Of a stretch of DNA of 33,498 nt, positions 1 to 10,485 are shown piece by piece. How positions within the stretch are numbered: position 1 is the first letter of the stretch; every line of letters starts with the position of its first letter. A model generated the notes under the pieces. The model was not told where the DNA came from and ran no database searches. It worked only from the letters and a program-made list of their open reading frames with translations. A program made the position numbers and the translations under genes. Source of the DNA: Chara braunii (taxonomy: Eukaryota > Streptophyta > Charophyceae > Charales > Characeae); assembly GCA_003427395.1 (NCBI GenBank), contig BFEA01000912.1:258005-291502 (forward strand). Reading direction: 5' to 3'.

Positions 1-3000
1 CCATGGCGAATGGCCTAGTCATCTGCCCAAAGGAAGAGAGAAGTAGTTGTGAAACCTGTTCGTGTATATCATAAAGACAAGCTGGGCATTGTTTCCATGG
101 TGAATGGTCCAGCTCTGTGTCTTATGTAAGATGGGTATAAGGATGCAAGGACTTGAAGATTCATGAACTATCTATATGGAATAAACTTGGGGTGGTGAGA
201 GTACTTACATTGGTGGTTTGATTTGCACGTGACTGAATGGGATGGCTAGTTTGTTTAAGTTTCAGTACTATAGGTAGTTTGTTTTAGTTCCTCGCCACGT
301 GCTAGAGCCATAGGAGCTAGTGTCAATTCCTGCATTTTCTGTAATAACCTTTTTTTTACTTAGGTCAATTCCTGCATTTTCTTAGATCTTTTCTTATACT
401 GGCCTTTGTATAGATCTTGACAAGGTACTTTTCCTACGGGAAGCGCTGCCGAAATTTCTACAAATCCGAGAAGTTAGTCAACTTTTGACATGTCAGAGTT
501 CAACTTGTCTTTTTCATATATCTGGTTTAGTTAAAATCTGGGAAGTCTCCTTTTCTAAAGAGAGTGCTGCCCAAATTTTTACTAATTCAGGGAGTTAGAC
601 AAAAATTGAGTTTTGGGAAGCCAAAGTTACTTTCAAAATCTGAACTTAGCCTTGTATAAATTTTGGAATAGCACTTTTTTAGAGGGAGTGCTGCCGAAAT
701 TTTTACAAAATTAAGGAGATAGTTAAATTCAATCTAAAAGCTGGGCTCGAGCTATTGTTCGAGTTCATATCTGACTTAGTATAAATCTGGGAAGTCTCCT
801 TTTCTAAAGGGAGTGCTGCCAAAATTTCTACTAATTCAGAGAGTTAGACAAAATTTGATTATCCAGAGTTACAGATTATTTCTGTTTTTGTATTTGACTT
901 AGTATAAATCTGGGAAGTCTCATTTTCTAAAGGGAGTGCTGCCCAAATTTTTACTAATTCAGAGAGTTAGACATAATTTGACTTTCTAGGAGTTAGAGAT
1001 TATCTCCTGCTTTATATCTGGCTTAGTATAAATCTGGAAAGTCTCCTTTTCTAAAGGGAGTGCTGCCCAAATTTCTACTAATTCAGGGAGTTGGACAAAT
1101 TTTGGCTTTCCAGAGTTAGAAATTATTTATATTTTTCATATCTGGGCTTATATAAATTCTGAAAAGGCACTTTTCCTACGGGAAGCGCTGCCGAAATTTT
1201 TCTTAGTGAAGAGGAGATAGGTTATATTTTGACAGGTGAAAATTCAGGCGATCCACCCAGAATAGGGGAGATTCTGTTGTTGGCCTACCTATGACTTAAG
1301 AACTGACTTAAAAAGTAGACTGAGGCTTAGCCTATGAGAAGATTTTAATTGAGGATGTATTATGGAGTTGTATTCTCCATACACTTATGATCTTAGCTTG
1401 GAGATTGGTCTGCCATGTGTTACAGGTCTTTTCGATCATTTGATCCAAGTTCAGGGTTAGATCCTGCTTGATCCCTTGAGGATCATCATCTGTTATCACT
1501 GTTAACAGGTCGGTTGCCGATTCGTCGGTTTACGACTCAGTTTCAACTCACCCCCTATACTCAACCTAAAAGGCTTTAGCCCTGGTGAATTTTATTGTTT
1601 TATTAAGGTTTCACCCGGACTTTTATTGAATGACCATTTAACAAAGGTACTGAGTATTTAATTANGGTTGGTTGGACAGGAGGTTTGGGGCTTGCATGGC
1701 TAAAGCGAGGGGTATGAATGTCGAAGGTGGTTGGGGTTGACTCCGTGTAGTGTGTGGACTGTTGATTTNGTTCGTTGATGTGATGNCAGGTATNTGCTNT
1801 GAATCAGATTCTGGATTTGGTTGCTTGCGATCACACATATACGTATTATTGTGAGAAACCCCAGCGAAACCATGAGGAGCGATCGTCACATATTTAACCC
1901 TAATATACGTATACATAGGTATACTTGGGATGAATGTTTGCATGGGTTGAAGAATCTCCATATTAAAGCCCCACTCAGAAGTTGGGACTGAGGATCTTAG
2001 AGGAGGCCCCTACTTCTGTTTTTTTTATTCCTGCTCTTTGATGATTTTCTTAGTCGGACGTTTGGTCCTGGGCTGGGATTCGAGGTCCTTGTCCAGGACA
2101 TCCCAAGCCCTAGGCTCTGCAGGGGAGGGGTTTTTCCCTCGCGCAGGGCCTATTTGATTTGCCTACCGAGACGCTTAGGTCGAGAGCCTAAGGCGCAGCG
2201 GCGGCTGCACGATTGTTTCCTTCAGCCGTGCAATGTCGTGAAGGGCTAGGCCCTCACGACACTTCAAGTCTGACACTTGAGTGTCATAAGCGGTACTCGG
2301 ATCCACGAGGGACCGCTTGATTATGGGCACTACATAGTACGCCATCATTGCGACTGCTTGCGTACGTTTGCATTGCGAGTCGATATGAGTAGGCCCTGCG
2401 TCCTCGCGTTTTTATCCTAAAGTCTCGCGCGCGATGGCTAGTCGATTTTGCATCGAAAAGTTATGGGATGGCTACCGAGGGGCTAGGAGCGTTGTCGCGT
2501 TGTTTGTGTCGTGTCGTTTCGTACGTGTGCGTGTACATGTTTTTATGTTCTTGTGTTCGTAACGTGGAGTGCGCGTGGTGTGTGGGAAGCGTCCTAGTCG
2601 ACCGACGATGAGTCGCGCTTGGGACCTCAGCCCCCCCAAGGTGTCGGTTCGCGTGCGGGTCCAATAGAGGCGTATTACCGCGCGTACCCCCTATGCTACA
2701 ACGAACGAGAAACGCCCTCGGCTGGTTCACCTCTGCGATTGCAGCTGATTAACTTTCGTACTGTGGCTTGGTAGCTCGGCGGGGATACGCCCACCGAAGG
2801 GAGGTGACAGCTCCCGTAAGGTGTAGGTAAGTCGTGCCTCGCGTAGCCCTTATCCTGTCGTAGGGGCTCGCGAGAGGTATGGTTGGCGCACCCGGCCGGA
2901 GCGGCTTGTGGAAACTCCATGTATATTTGCGACGAAGGGTTGTAAAAACCAACTCCTGCGTGACGCGGCCGGGAGGGTCCCGCGCTGCCCCCGTGCGGTG

Positions 3001-3021
3001 CCGGACCGATTGCGCCCGACA
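1..3021 (+). repeat. Copy I of a large interspersed repeat (LTR-like, left end outside window)
   Basis: This stretch aligns by eye, in the same orientation and order, with about 10370-12813. Shared landmarks are the AAGGAAGAGAGAAGTAGTTG segment (about 26 here, 10400 there), the ~124-bp array, the ATCTGTTATCACT..TAACAGGTCGG block (about 1488 and 11360), the GGACCGCTTGATTATGGGC block (about 2310 and 12143) and the GGGGATACGCCCACCGAAGG block (about 2780 and 12580). Homology stops in both copies just after GCGCCCGACA, at 3021 and 12813, so this looks like a true element end. An LTR would explain a shared CA-ending terminus. However, I see no tRNA-complementary primer site right of 3021, and the left terminus is outside the window. 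No protein family is recognisable inside. Divergence between copies is substantial, roughly one base in eight over the last 300 bp by eye, so the copies are old or independent. Confidence 0.8.
421..1240 (+). repeat. ~124-bp tandem array, 7 units, inside copy I
   Basis: The hexamer GCTGCC recurs at 445, 566, 690, 815, 938, 1062 and 1187, so the spacing is 121-125 bp. Each unit carries a core of the form CTTTTCTAAAGGGAGTGCTG followed by CCCAAATTT and an ATTCAGGGAGTTAGACAAA tail. The first and last units have a distinct core (CCTACGGGAAGCGCTGCCG), while inner units mostly have the TAAAGGGAGTGCTGCCC form. It is non-coding and AT-rich. Confidence 0.9.
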
Positions 3022-4581
3022 CCGCTGGAAAAACGGAAGTCTTTTCCATGACACCACCTTTTGCCTTTCTTTTCTTTGGCTGCTGCTTTTTCTTCGTGGC
3101 CGCCTCAGTCTCCCGTGTTCGCTGGACCGCCTCATCCACAGGCAATATTTTCAATTGTTTTTTTTCACGCACTTCTTGCTTACTCCGTTTACTATCCATA
3201 GCACTTCTCCTCTCCTGCCTGTGCTTCTTCTTTCTCTCAGCGAGCCCTGCAACATCTGTTTGCCCAGCCACAACCATTGTCCCGTGGTGCACTCCCCCTC
3301 GTGTTAGATGCACATCCCCCTCATATCCTTCGTAGCTGCTTCCATATCCTTCTGCCAGACCAACCTCTCCACCCAATTCGCTCATAGTGTGATCACTGTC
3401 TTCATCCTGTCCAACCACTTTACTTGTCTCTCCTGGATGCCTCGTCATGCCGCCGACACCCGCAGCATACTGTTTCTGTCCTCCTGCTCGTTTCGAATAT
3501 TCCTTGTTGTTCTCTTCATTCTTATCTTCAAAATACTCATGGGCTTCCTCTGCGCGGCTTGGCACAGTGTAGTCATAGTGTTGCTGGCCCACCAAGGGGG
3601 TCCCTTGGTGGCCGCAACATAGCGCGGTCGGCTGCCCAAGGCAACTGGTGCTTTGGTCGCCGTTGGCCTGGTCTTCATAGGGGTTGACGGCACGACCAGT
3701 CCGTGGCACGGACCCTTAACTCCAATCTTCCCAGCTTTCGGACCAGGCGGCGTATCGCGGATCGTGATCAAAGACCTTGTCTCCACAGTTTTCGAAAGCA
3801 CGCAGTTAGGCTCCGATATGCGGTCTTCTGGATGCACAACTGGCTCTTCGCCCGCGATCACATTACTGTCGAAAAACCCGAGGACGTCGACGAGGTTAGG
3901 CAACTTCACTTCCGCTGTCCCTGGTGGGTTGAACACATCAACCAACGACTTTCGAAACCCCGCGTGTTTGGCCCATCTAAGAGCGACGTGTTTAACATTC
4001 GGTATTCTTTCCCCTCTTCCAATCAGGACCATCGTCAACTCGAACGTTGCAGACGACGCATTTTGTCCTGTCCACCTCACCAGACCGCCAACCGGCACAA
4101 TATTTTCTTTGATGACCACGTATAGAACAAGGCCACTCGATGGTTGTCCGATCTCCCCCACCTTCTCCAGCATCCAGAACTTGTCCTTGTGATCAACCAC
4201 GGGCACATCGTCTCGCCGATCCGCGGCAGTCGTTTCACCAGACGGTTTACGTCCGGGCACAACCTCCACTGCAGATCTTCCCTGCTGCGGACTAGGCACA
4301 CGTTCCTAACCCGCAGGCCCGCCAGTCATCAACACAGCCTTATCCGGTCCAGAGCCCCGAACACGAGTCGACGGAGTGCCTGTGGAAGGTGCACCCCTTG
4401 GAACCGGGGTGCGTTGCCGCTTAGACCCCGGTGCTTCCTGACTCCCCACCCCAGCGACCGGCGTCCCCTTCGATTTTTTCGGAGATTGTTCCATGCTCCC
4501 AGAATTCTTACTTGCTCGTCGTTTACTTGCCTTCCCCTCTCCTTCTATGTTTTGCAGCGCTGCCGAATCTGAAAGCAACAC
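2696..4581 (-). pseudogene. Relic gene 1: unrecognised lysine-rich protein, broken
   Basis: On the minus strand a coding-like frame runs from 4581 and is interrupted by an in-frame TAG at 4306-4308. It resumes in the same frame to about 3590, where the sensible reading shifts to another frame and stays open to 2698. The first ATG is at 4497-4495. Just upstream, the bases ending at 4569 (minus strand TTGCTTTCAG) look like a 3' splice site, so an upstream exon is possible. The product would start with a basic, proline-rich tail (KKSK, KRQRTP). A globular part with few charged runs follows (about 4190-3800: FWMLEKVGEIGQ, LVRWTGQ, LPNLVDVLGFFDSN). The C-terminal part is low-complexity, acidic then lysine-rich (about 3240-3055, KKKQQPKKRK). 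I do not recognise a family. The frame crosses the repeat end at 3021, so its last ~108 codons are repeat sequence and probably not original. A gene in sense orientation abutting a long repeat could be the 3' gene of a mobile element, but this is only an inference. Confidence 0.5.
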
Positions 4582-4725
4582 ATCACATCACCCCAAAGCC
4601 AAAAATCAGAAGGTCGCCCAACGTTGGCATGGCACGAGGAGTAGAAAAGTGAAAAGTTTCAGATAGTGATAAGGCAGCGCAGCTCCTTCGTGGCAAGGCA
4701 GCCCCGGAGATGGAGTTCGAATAGA

Positions 4726-5300
4726 CCGCGATCGTGTTCAATTCGATCGTGATCGTGCTCGTGTTCGACGCGAGCGTGACGGGTTAACTCGATCGTGGTT
4801 GCTCGTGTTCGCCTCAACTCGACTGTAAATCCAGGCGATCGTGTGCGTGTCCATCGTATTCAACACGATCGTGTTTGACTCGAACGTGAGTCCAGGCGAT
4901 CGTGAGTCCAGGCGATCGTGTTCGACTTGATCGTGAGTCCAGGCGATCGTGTTCGACTTAATCGTGTTCAACTCGATCGTGAGTCCAGGCGATCATGTTC
5001 GACTCGGTCGTAAGTCCAGGCGATCGTGTTCGACTCGATCATGCTCGACACGATCGTGTCGCCTGAACTCGACCGTGAGTCCAGGCGATCGTGTTTGACA
5101 AGATCGTGTGCGACTCGATCATATTCGAATCGATCATGTTCGGACTGGAGCCTGACGGGCCAGCTCGATCATGGTGGGCCAGCGCGACCCAGAAGATCGC
5201 GACTCGATCGTGTTCTACTCGATCAAGTTCGACTTGATTGAGTTCGACTCGAACGTGGCGGGCCAGCGCGTCAGTTCGACTCGATCGGGCTGGACTCGTT
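4726..5300. repeat. Array 1: GATCGTG-headed 15/16-bp tandem repeats
   Basis: The stretch is built from 15-bp (GATCGTGTTCGACTC type) and 16-bp (GATCGTGAGTCCAGGC type) units in mixed order. At least twenty GATCGTG or GATCATG heads are visible. Many junctions are near-palindromic, and 5046-5061 is a perfect 16-bp palindrome (CGACACGATCGTGTCG). Units decay towards 5300. It lies about 145 bp upstream of the open frame of relic gene 1. Open frames crossing it are only repeat translations. Confidence 0.85.
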
Positions 5301-7099
5301 TGTTGGTGGCCATCTTGACAGAGAACGGGAGCAGCGTATCCAATAGCAGGCAAACAGAACACGGGAGCGGTATCGGCGCGAATACACTTACAAGGGTATC
5401 CGCCCTGGTTTTTGCAAGTGACAGAAAACAAGTTTGACCTGGAATTGTTGAGAAGGCCGCGCGACTTGCGGCAGTGTGGTGACTATAGGTTGGCTATGAG
5501 GTCTAGAAGTAGAGAGTGTGTGGGCGCGCAGGGTTTGAGGCGCGCGGGATTTTTTTCCTTGTCGTTGATTATAAAGCCGGCGCGGACGCCGACCAGTTTA
5601 ACTCTGTTTTACTTTTATTTTTATTTTTGATTAAGTAGGAATTGAGGATATTTTCCTGCGACCGAGGCAGGCGCGCGTGCGAGGACGACGGCATCGACAA
5701 CGACGGCGCGACTTCGTGCGGTGAGCGGGGCGACGTAGGATGGTACGCGGGGCAATCATGGCACGGTATAAGCAAGCCGGCGCGGGCACTGGGAGCCGCG
5801 CAGCCGGGTTGTTGGCCCAAAGCGCCGCGCCGCACTGCCTTGTATGGTACTCTGCGGGCACTAGCCTCAGGCTTGGGCTTAGCCCTATAGGTTACGACAT
5901 TGGGTTGATGATACGGCAGTTCGGAGATCGAGGCCGGGGGGCGTCGGCGCAGCGACTGTAGCGGAGCGTCGCGGAAGGAACTGATGGGGTTGAGGGCCGC
6001 CAGGGCTATCCCCCTCGGTTTTGTCCGTAGGCACGGCGGCGGGGCCGATCCACGGGGCCATGCGTGGAATTCGCGGGATTGCTTGAAATGCAACTGCAAA
6101 CTGTTTTGGTGACTGCGCCGAAGTTGTAGTATTTTTATATATATATATTTCCTTTCTAATTTTTGACGACGTCCCATGTCGCCTCGGGACGTGGTACCGT
6201 GGGTATAATTAATACCCAAAGGCCTAGCTCAGCGGGCACACCCATGAACTGTTGGAGCACAGGCCCGCGTCTGGCCCAGATGATGGGGCCTGGCGGGTAC
6301 GACCACACATTTTGGACTGCCTGGGGAGGCGGTGCGGGTTCGGAGGAGGGCCGTTTGGCCTTTGGACATACAGCGGGGCACTGCCCCGGTTGGAGTCCTT
6401 TGGGACATCCGTTGAAATTGGAACACCGCTTGGGGAGGGTTAGCGGATGTCCGAAGGGGCGGGCCAGAAGCGGTCAACGACCGTGGCGCTATCGACGGTG
6501 GGTAAAGCAGGGGCAGTGGGGAAGACCGCTGTGCTAAGGGCCCGACGAACTCCGCTGTGGCCGGAGGCTGCAGGTACCGGAGGAATAGATATCGGGGAGG
6601 GGATAACGAGTGTCGGGCGCAAGGGTTGTGAGGGGAAGCGACAGGCAGCCGGGCCGACGGGCAGAGTGCTACAGCGGGCCAGGGGGCGGATGAATCCGGG
6701 TGGTAGAAGCGGCCGAATGAACTGGGACAGGGGTTGCGCCAGGTGCGGGCGGAGCGAGCAGCCGGGGCGCAGCCAGAGGGAACAGAGGCAGGGACTACGG
6801 AGGGAGGCAGCGGGCGGTGGGTTCGGCCGGGCAGCGCTACGTAGCCGCGGGGAACGAGCACGGTGAGACCGGGGCACTGGCTAGTAATCGGTAGCGGGCA
6901 GCGAGGTAGGGGGCGCTGCATAAAGCGAAGGGGGGACGAGGTAGCGGGAGGCAGCGGCGGGTGACTGCGCATTCGAGGTGAGTGTAGGTAGACAGAGTGG
7001 GGCGCCGTGGGTGCAGAGAGCCCGGGAGGGGGAAGTAGCGAGGTGAGTGTGAAGGAGAGTACCGAGGAGCAGGGCGGAGGAGAGCGACGGGCTGTGAAG
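5301..7099. other. GC-rich stretch without a recognisable gene
   Basis: The plus strand is purine-rich from about 6300 on. This opens long frames in several registers, including proline/serine/arginine-rich ones on the minus strand, none with a recognisable domain. A short (TA)n run sits near 6137-6149, and a TTATAAAG box-like sequence is at about 5570. I see no repeat copy, RNA gene or credible coding region here. Confidence 0.5.
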
Positions 7100-7850
7100 A
7101 GAGAGGCGAAATGGGAAGAAATGAACCTGGCCGGGTTCAGTGCCAGGTGCATTCGAGCGGAGGAGATGATGTGAAGAAGAAGTGGGCGAAGTTGAAGATG
7201 CCCAATTCGCTCGTTCCTTTACGGAATCGAGCGAACCAAGACTCATCCCGGGGGTTTTCGGCCATGGCGAGTGTAATGGCGGGGTCGGTTCTTGCGTTAG
7301 AATAGTAGTTTAGCTGGTGTGAGCGTTGGGAGCCGCGCGGAGCTATGGCGGAGGCAGGCTATAGCAAGGATGGAGAAGTGCGGATTTCCATCTAACCTGC
7401 GCGGAAAGGAGCGAACCAAAAGGTAGCCCCGGGGTTTTGACCCCGGGCGAACTCGATGATCAGACTAGTTCGATCGATGAGTTAGTAGGTGTGGAGTTAG
7501 AATAGGAGGGTGGTGCGCAGAGATATGGCATGGAAAGAAGTGAGTGAACCTGGATGGGTATTCGCACCGGATACATGCGCAGCAACAAGGGGTAGAAGTA
7601 GTATACTCCGCCCGTTCCTTGATGGAATCGGGCGGGAAAAGACATAATCCGGAGGTTTTGCAGGGTGGCCACATCGAATATGAAGTCAGTTTGAGTAGAG
7701 AACGAGTAGAAATAAAGTTAGTAGGAGAAAGTTAGTAAACGGAGCTATGGCGGGGAGTAAGAAGGAGCGGAGTGAAAATCGTGGAAGTCTTTCGTTTCCG
7801 GACGAAACTAGCCGAGGTGAAGTATTATTTTGGGGCGTTCTGATAGGGCA
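7100..7850 (+). repeat. ~200-bp degenerate tandem repeats with a recurring hairpin
   Basis: Similar blocks recur at intervals of roughly 180-220 bp. GAGCTATGGCGG or its variants lie near 7340, 7520 and 7741. A block with GCGAACC or GCGGGAAA followed by CGGGG/CGGAGGTTTT lies near 7230, 7410 and 7630. Two units carry a hairpin in which CGCYCGTTCC pairs with GGAATCGRGCG (7208-7233 and 7609-7634). A weaker stem-like element TTTCGT..ACGAAA is near 7791. The repeats are highly diverged, and the exact unit edges are uncertain. Confidence 0.5.
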
Positions 7851-9650
7851 AACGGGGTGGCGTGGTTAGTTTCTGGGCTAGGATGTTAGTTTGGCCGGGG
7901 TTTGTACTACAGGCTGCGCCTAGGGGGAGACTTGAGTTTAGTAATGTATCTCCCCATGTATTCGGGGGAGATTCACTGCTGTGTTGCAGAGGGAGTGACC
8001 GGTAGTAGCCACGCGGTATATTAGAATGGGAGGGGAGAGAGAGCAAAGAAGAAACAAGGAGAATGGCGGGCGTAAGCAAAAACCCATCGACCGATGAGGT
8101 CGGGTGGGAAGACAGTGCGGGTGGGGGATTTCGCGGTGAGCCACGCCGATTTGAGGTTGGGGTGCGGAGGAGATCAGTAGGCAGATAGCAAAGGGGGGGG
8201 GGCGGTGTTGGAGTACTTACCTGCGAAGAGCGCCTACGTTCAGGCTGCAGTTTCCCTTCGGCTCAGCCCACCCTGCCGACGAAGATCCGCGGACCTGACT
8301 GCGCGGCTGGCCATGTATACAGGGAGCGATGGGAGGAGAGGGGTCAAAATTGCTCCTCCCATCCGTAGCTGTCCTTCCCATTTTTGGTAGCGAGGCGGCC
8401 ACTCTTCAGATAACCATTCCCGGCTGATTTGCGCCAGGTTCTCAGGTTATGAAGGAGAGAGAATCTGGCCACTATTGTGGGACATGTACATCAAGGAAGG
8501 AAAATCTGGCCACTATTGTGGGACATGTACATCAAGGAAGGAAACGAAGGAGAACCATTAAGGAGGAGAAAGCATACCTGATGTATGTGGGGGGTCAACC
8601 TTGGTGAAGACTCCACGTGCCTTGGTCCTCGAAGCCATGCGATCGTAGATAGGCTAGTTAGGTGAGTAGCATAGGCCGGGGGCGGGTGCCAGAGTAGGAG
8701 AGGTATTGGATACAGTATTGGTGTGATCCGGGGGGGGTGCGTTCGGAATCGGCGTCTGAGGATTTTTCCACAGTCCAACGGAGGGTTTACTCAGGCTTGC
8801 GGCCTCGACTGAGTGAGGCCGACAGCGGGGTTGGAGACTACCTTTGGGCTGCTGCTGTTGGTGGACGTGTACGACGGCTGTTTTTGTGGGCCATGCGCGA
8901 ATGGCGGCATGCTGTGGGCATGACGCTGTAGGCTGAGGAAGGGTGTTGCATACTACGGCTGGCCGTTACATTGCTGTTGGTCATTGCGTGCTACTGCGTG
9001 CTGCCGCTGACCGTGGTCAACTGTTGCAGCCGGCTGTGCCGCAGTAATTGGGCTTGAGATGGGAGGTTATTGCTGCCATTTAGGAGGTCGGTGATAGGTG
9101 GTTTGACTTCAAATTGACCAAGCCGCTGCGCGTTCTTGGCCACCATTGCGGGGCCCTCAGGCAACTGAAGGTATCAAGCCCCTCTCGCGCGAGTCTGAGC
9201 GCACGACCCTTGGATCTGAGAGTCTGAAACTTTCTCCTTCCTGCCCTTCTTACTCTGAGTCTAGTCCATTGGTTCTGAGAGGAAGGCGGCAGGCAGGATT
9301 GCAACCCGTAATCCGCACCAAGGCCTCTGTGGGAGGTTCGCCCCACCGATTGCGGGAGCCCTGCCGGAACTCAGGAGGAGTTATGGAGGCAGGGAACTGA
9401 AAGGTTACCATTGCTTCCCCTCTATATACCCTGGTATAACCCCTATTTGTATCCCTTGCTATGTTTGACTAAGTATGTTGCATGCACCTCTATCTTGACT
9501 TTGGCTCGATTGGCAGGATATAACTCAGATTAAGTAAAAGGAATGTGTGTGCAATCGCAGTTTCAGTTTGTTGATTGCCCAGATTGTGAACACAAAGGGG
9601 TGCATCTGGGGGAAGGGTGGGTGAAAGGTGGTTTTGCTTGAGGTTGACAG
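7851..9650. other. Stretch without a recognisable gene
   Basis: Composition is moderately GC-rich, with G runs at about 8191-8200 and 8731-8738. Apart from the short duplication at 8462-8543 I see no repeats. Open frames are short and lack recognisable motifs. Sequence becomes less GC-rich near 9400, where the flank of the minisatellite and copy II begins. Confidence 0.5.
8462..8543 (+). repeat. Exact 41-bp tandem duplication
   Basis: The 41 bases 8462-8502 (starting AATCTGGCCACTATTGTGGG) are repeated without a mismatch at 8503-8543. No divergence means the duplication is recent, or an assembly or polymerase-slippage product. Confidence 0.95.
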
Positions 9651-9659
9651 GGTCCTACG

Positions 9660-10485
9660 GGGTCAGACCAGTTCCATAAGATAGGACGGCCTGACCGCTG
9701 TGTTCTATTTTTGAATTGTATGGAGAGTCAGACCAGTTCCATAAGATTGGACGGTCTGATTGCTCTGAATCGTGAGGGTTTGATTGTGGTTGACTTTTCA
9801 GGGGCCAAACCTGTACCATAAGATTGGAGGGTTTTGGTTGCCATGTTTGATTTGGGTTTTGGTTTGTTTCTTTTGTTGTTGGTTGAGGGGGTCTGAGCAA
9901 GTCCATAAGATTGGACGGCTCAGCCCCTTCCTGTTTCATTCTGAGGGAGTAATTCTCGCTGACGGCAGAGCATGTCCATAAGATTGGACGACCTTGGACT
10001 CATGCTGCACACAGTGGATCAGAGAGAAACGAAACTAGCAGAGGACCAAATATGTTCCATAAGATTGGACGCTCTGGCCCAATGCCTCACACATGCTGGA
10101 ACCCAAATGGTAAACTTTTGCCTATATTTTATACTATCCTATTTGTGAACAGGCTAGTCAGGCATGGGTTCCATAAGATTGGATGGCTTGGCTATAGCTT
10201 ATCATGGAATGAAGAGAGTATAACTAAGAGTATAATTGAAGGTAACCATGGGCAGGTTGGACCTTGTTCTAAGATGAACGGCTCAGTCCTATGCCCAGCT
10301 TTTGAACACCAAGCTCAGAGAGGTATATATAATTTGGATATTAAACAGTTCGGGGCGGCTGAGCCTTGTTCTAAGATGAACGGCTTAGTCATATGCCCAA
10401 AAGGAAGAGAGAAGTAGTTGTGCAACCTGTTCGTATATACTCAATGGCTGAGTTAGGCAGGTTCCATAAGATTGAACGGCTTGAC
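9660..10485 (+). repeat. Irregular minisatellite with CATAAGATTGGACGG core
   Basis: The core CCATAAGATTGGACGG occurs with few changes at 9675, 9740, 9817, 9904, 9977, 10058, 10172 and 10465. Two degenerate TTCTAAGATGAACGG forms lie near 10267 and 10368. Spacing varies from about 65 to 115 bp and the spacers are largely unrelated to each other. The last units lie inside the part shared with copy I, where degenerate CCATGGCGAATGG forms occur near 1 and 97. Dispersed short cores with free spacers look more like repeated binding sites than like slippage. Confidence 0.8.

Noticed and set aside
2040-2900. rRNA-like segment because of GC-rich, structured sequence in the large repeats
   Set aside because: I recognise no conserved rRNA core string, and the same sequence sits in both repeat copies with many differences.
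6229-7152. 307-codon minus-strand frame rich in P, S, R and L
   Set aside because: It arises from purine-skewed GC-rich sequence, overlaps comparable open frames in other registers and has no domain-like segment.
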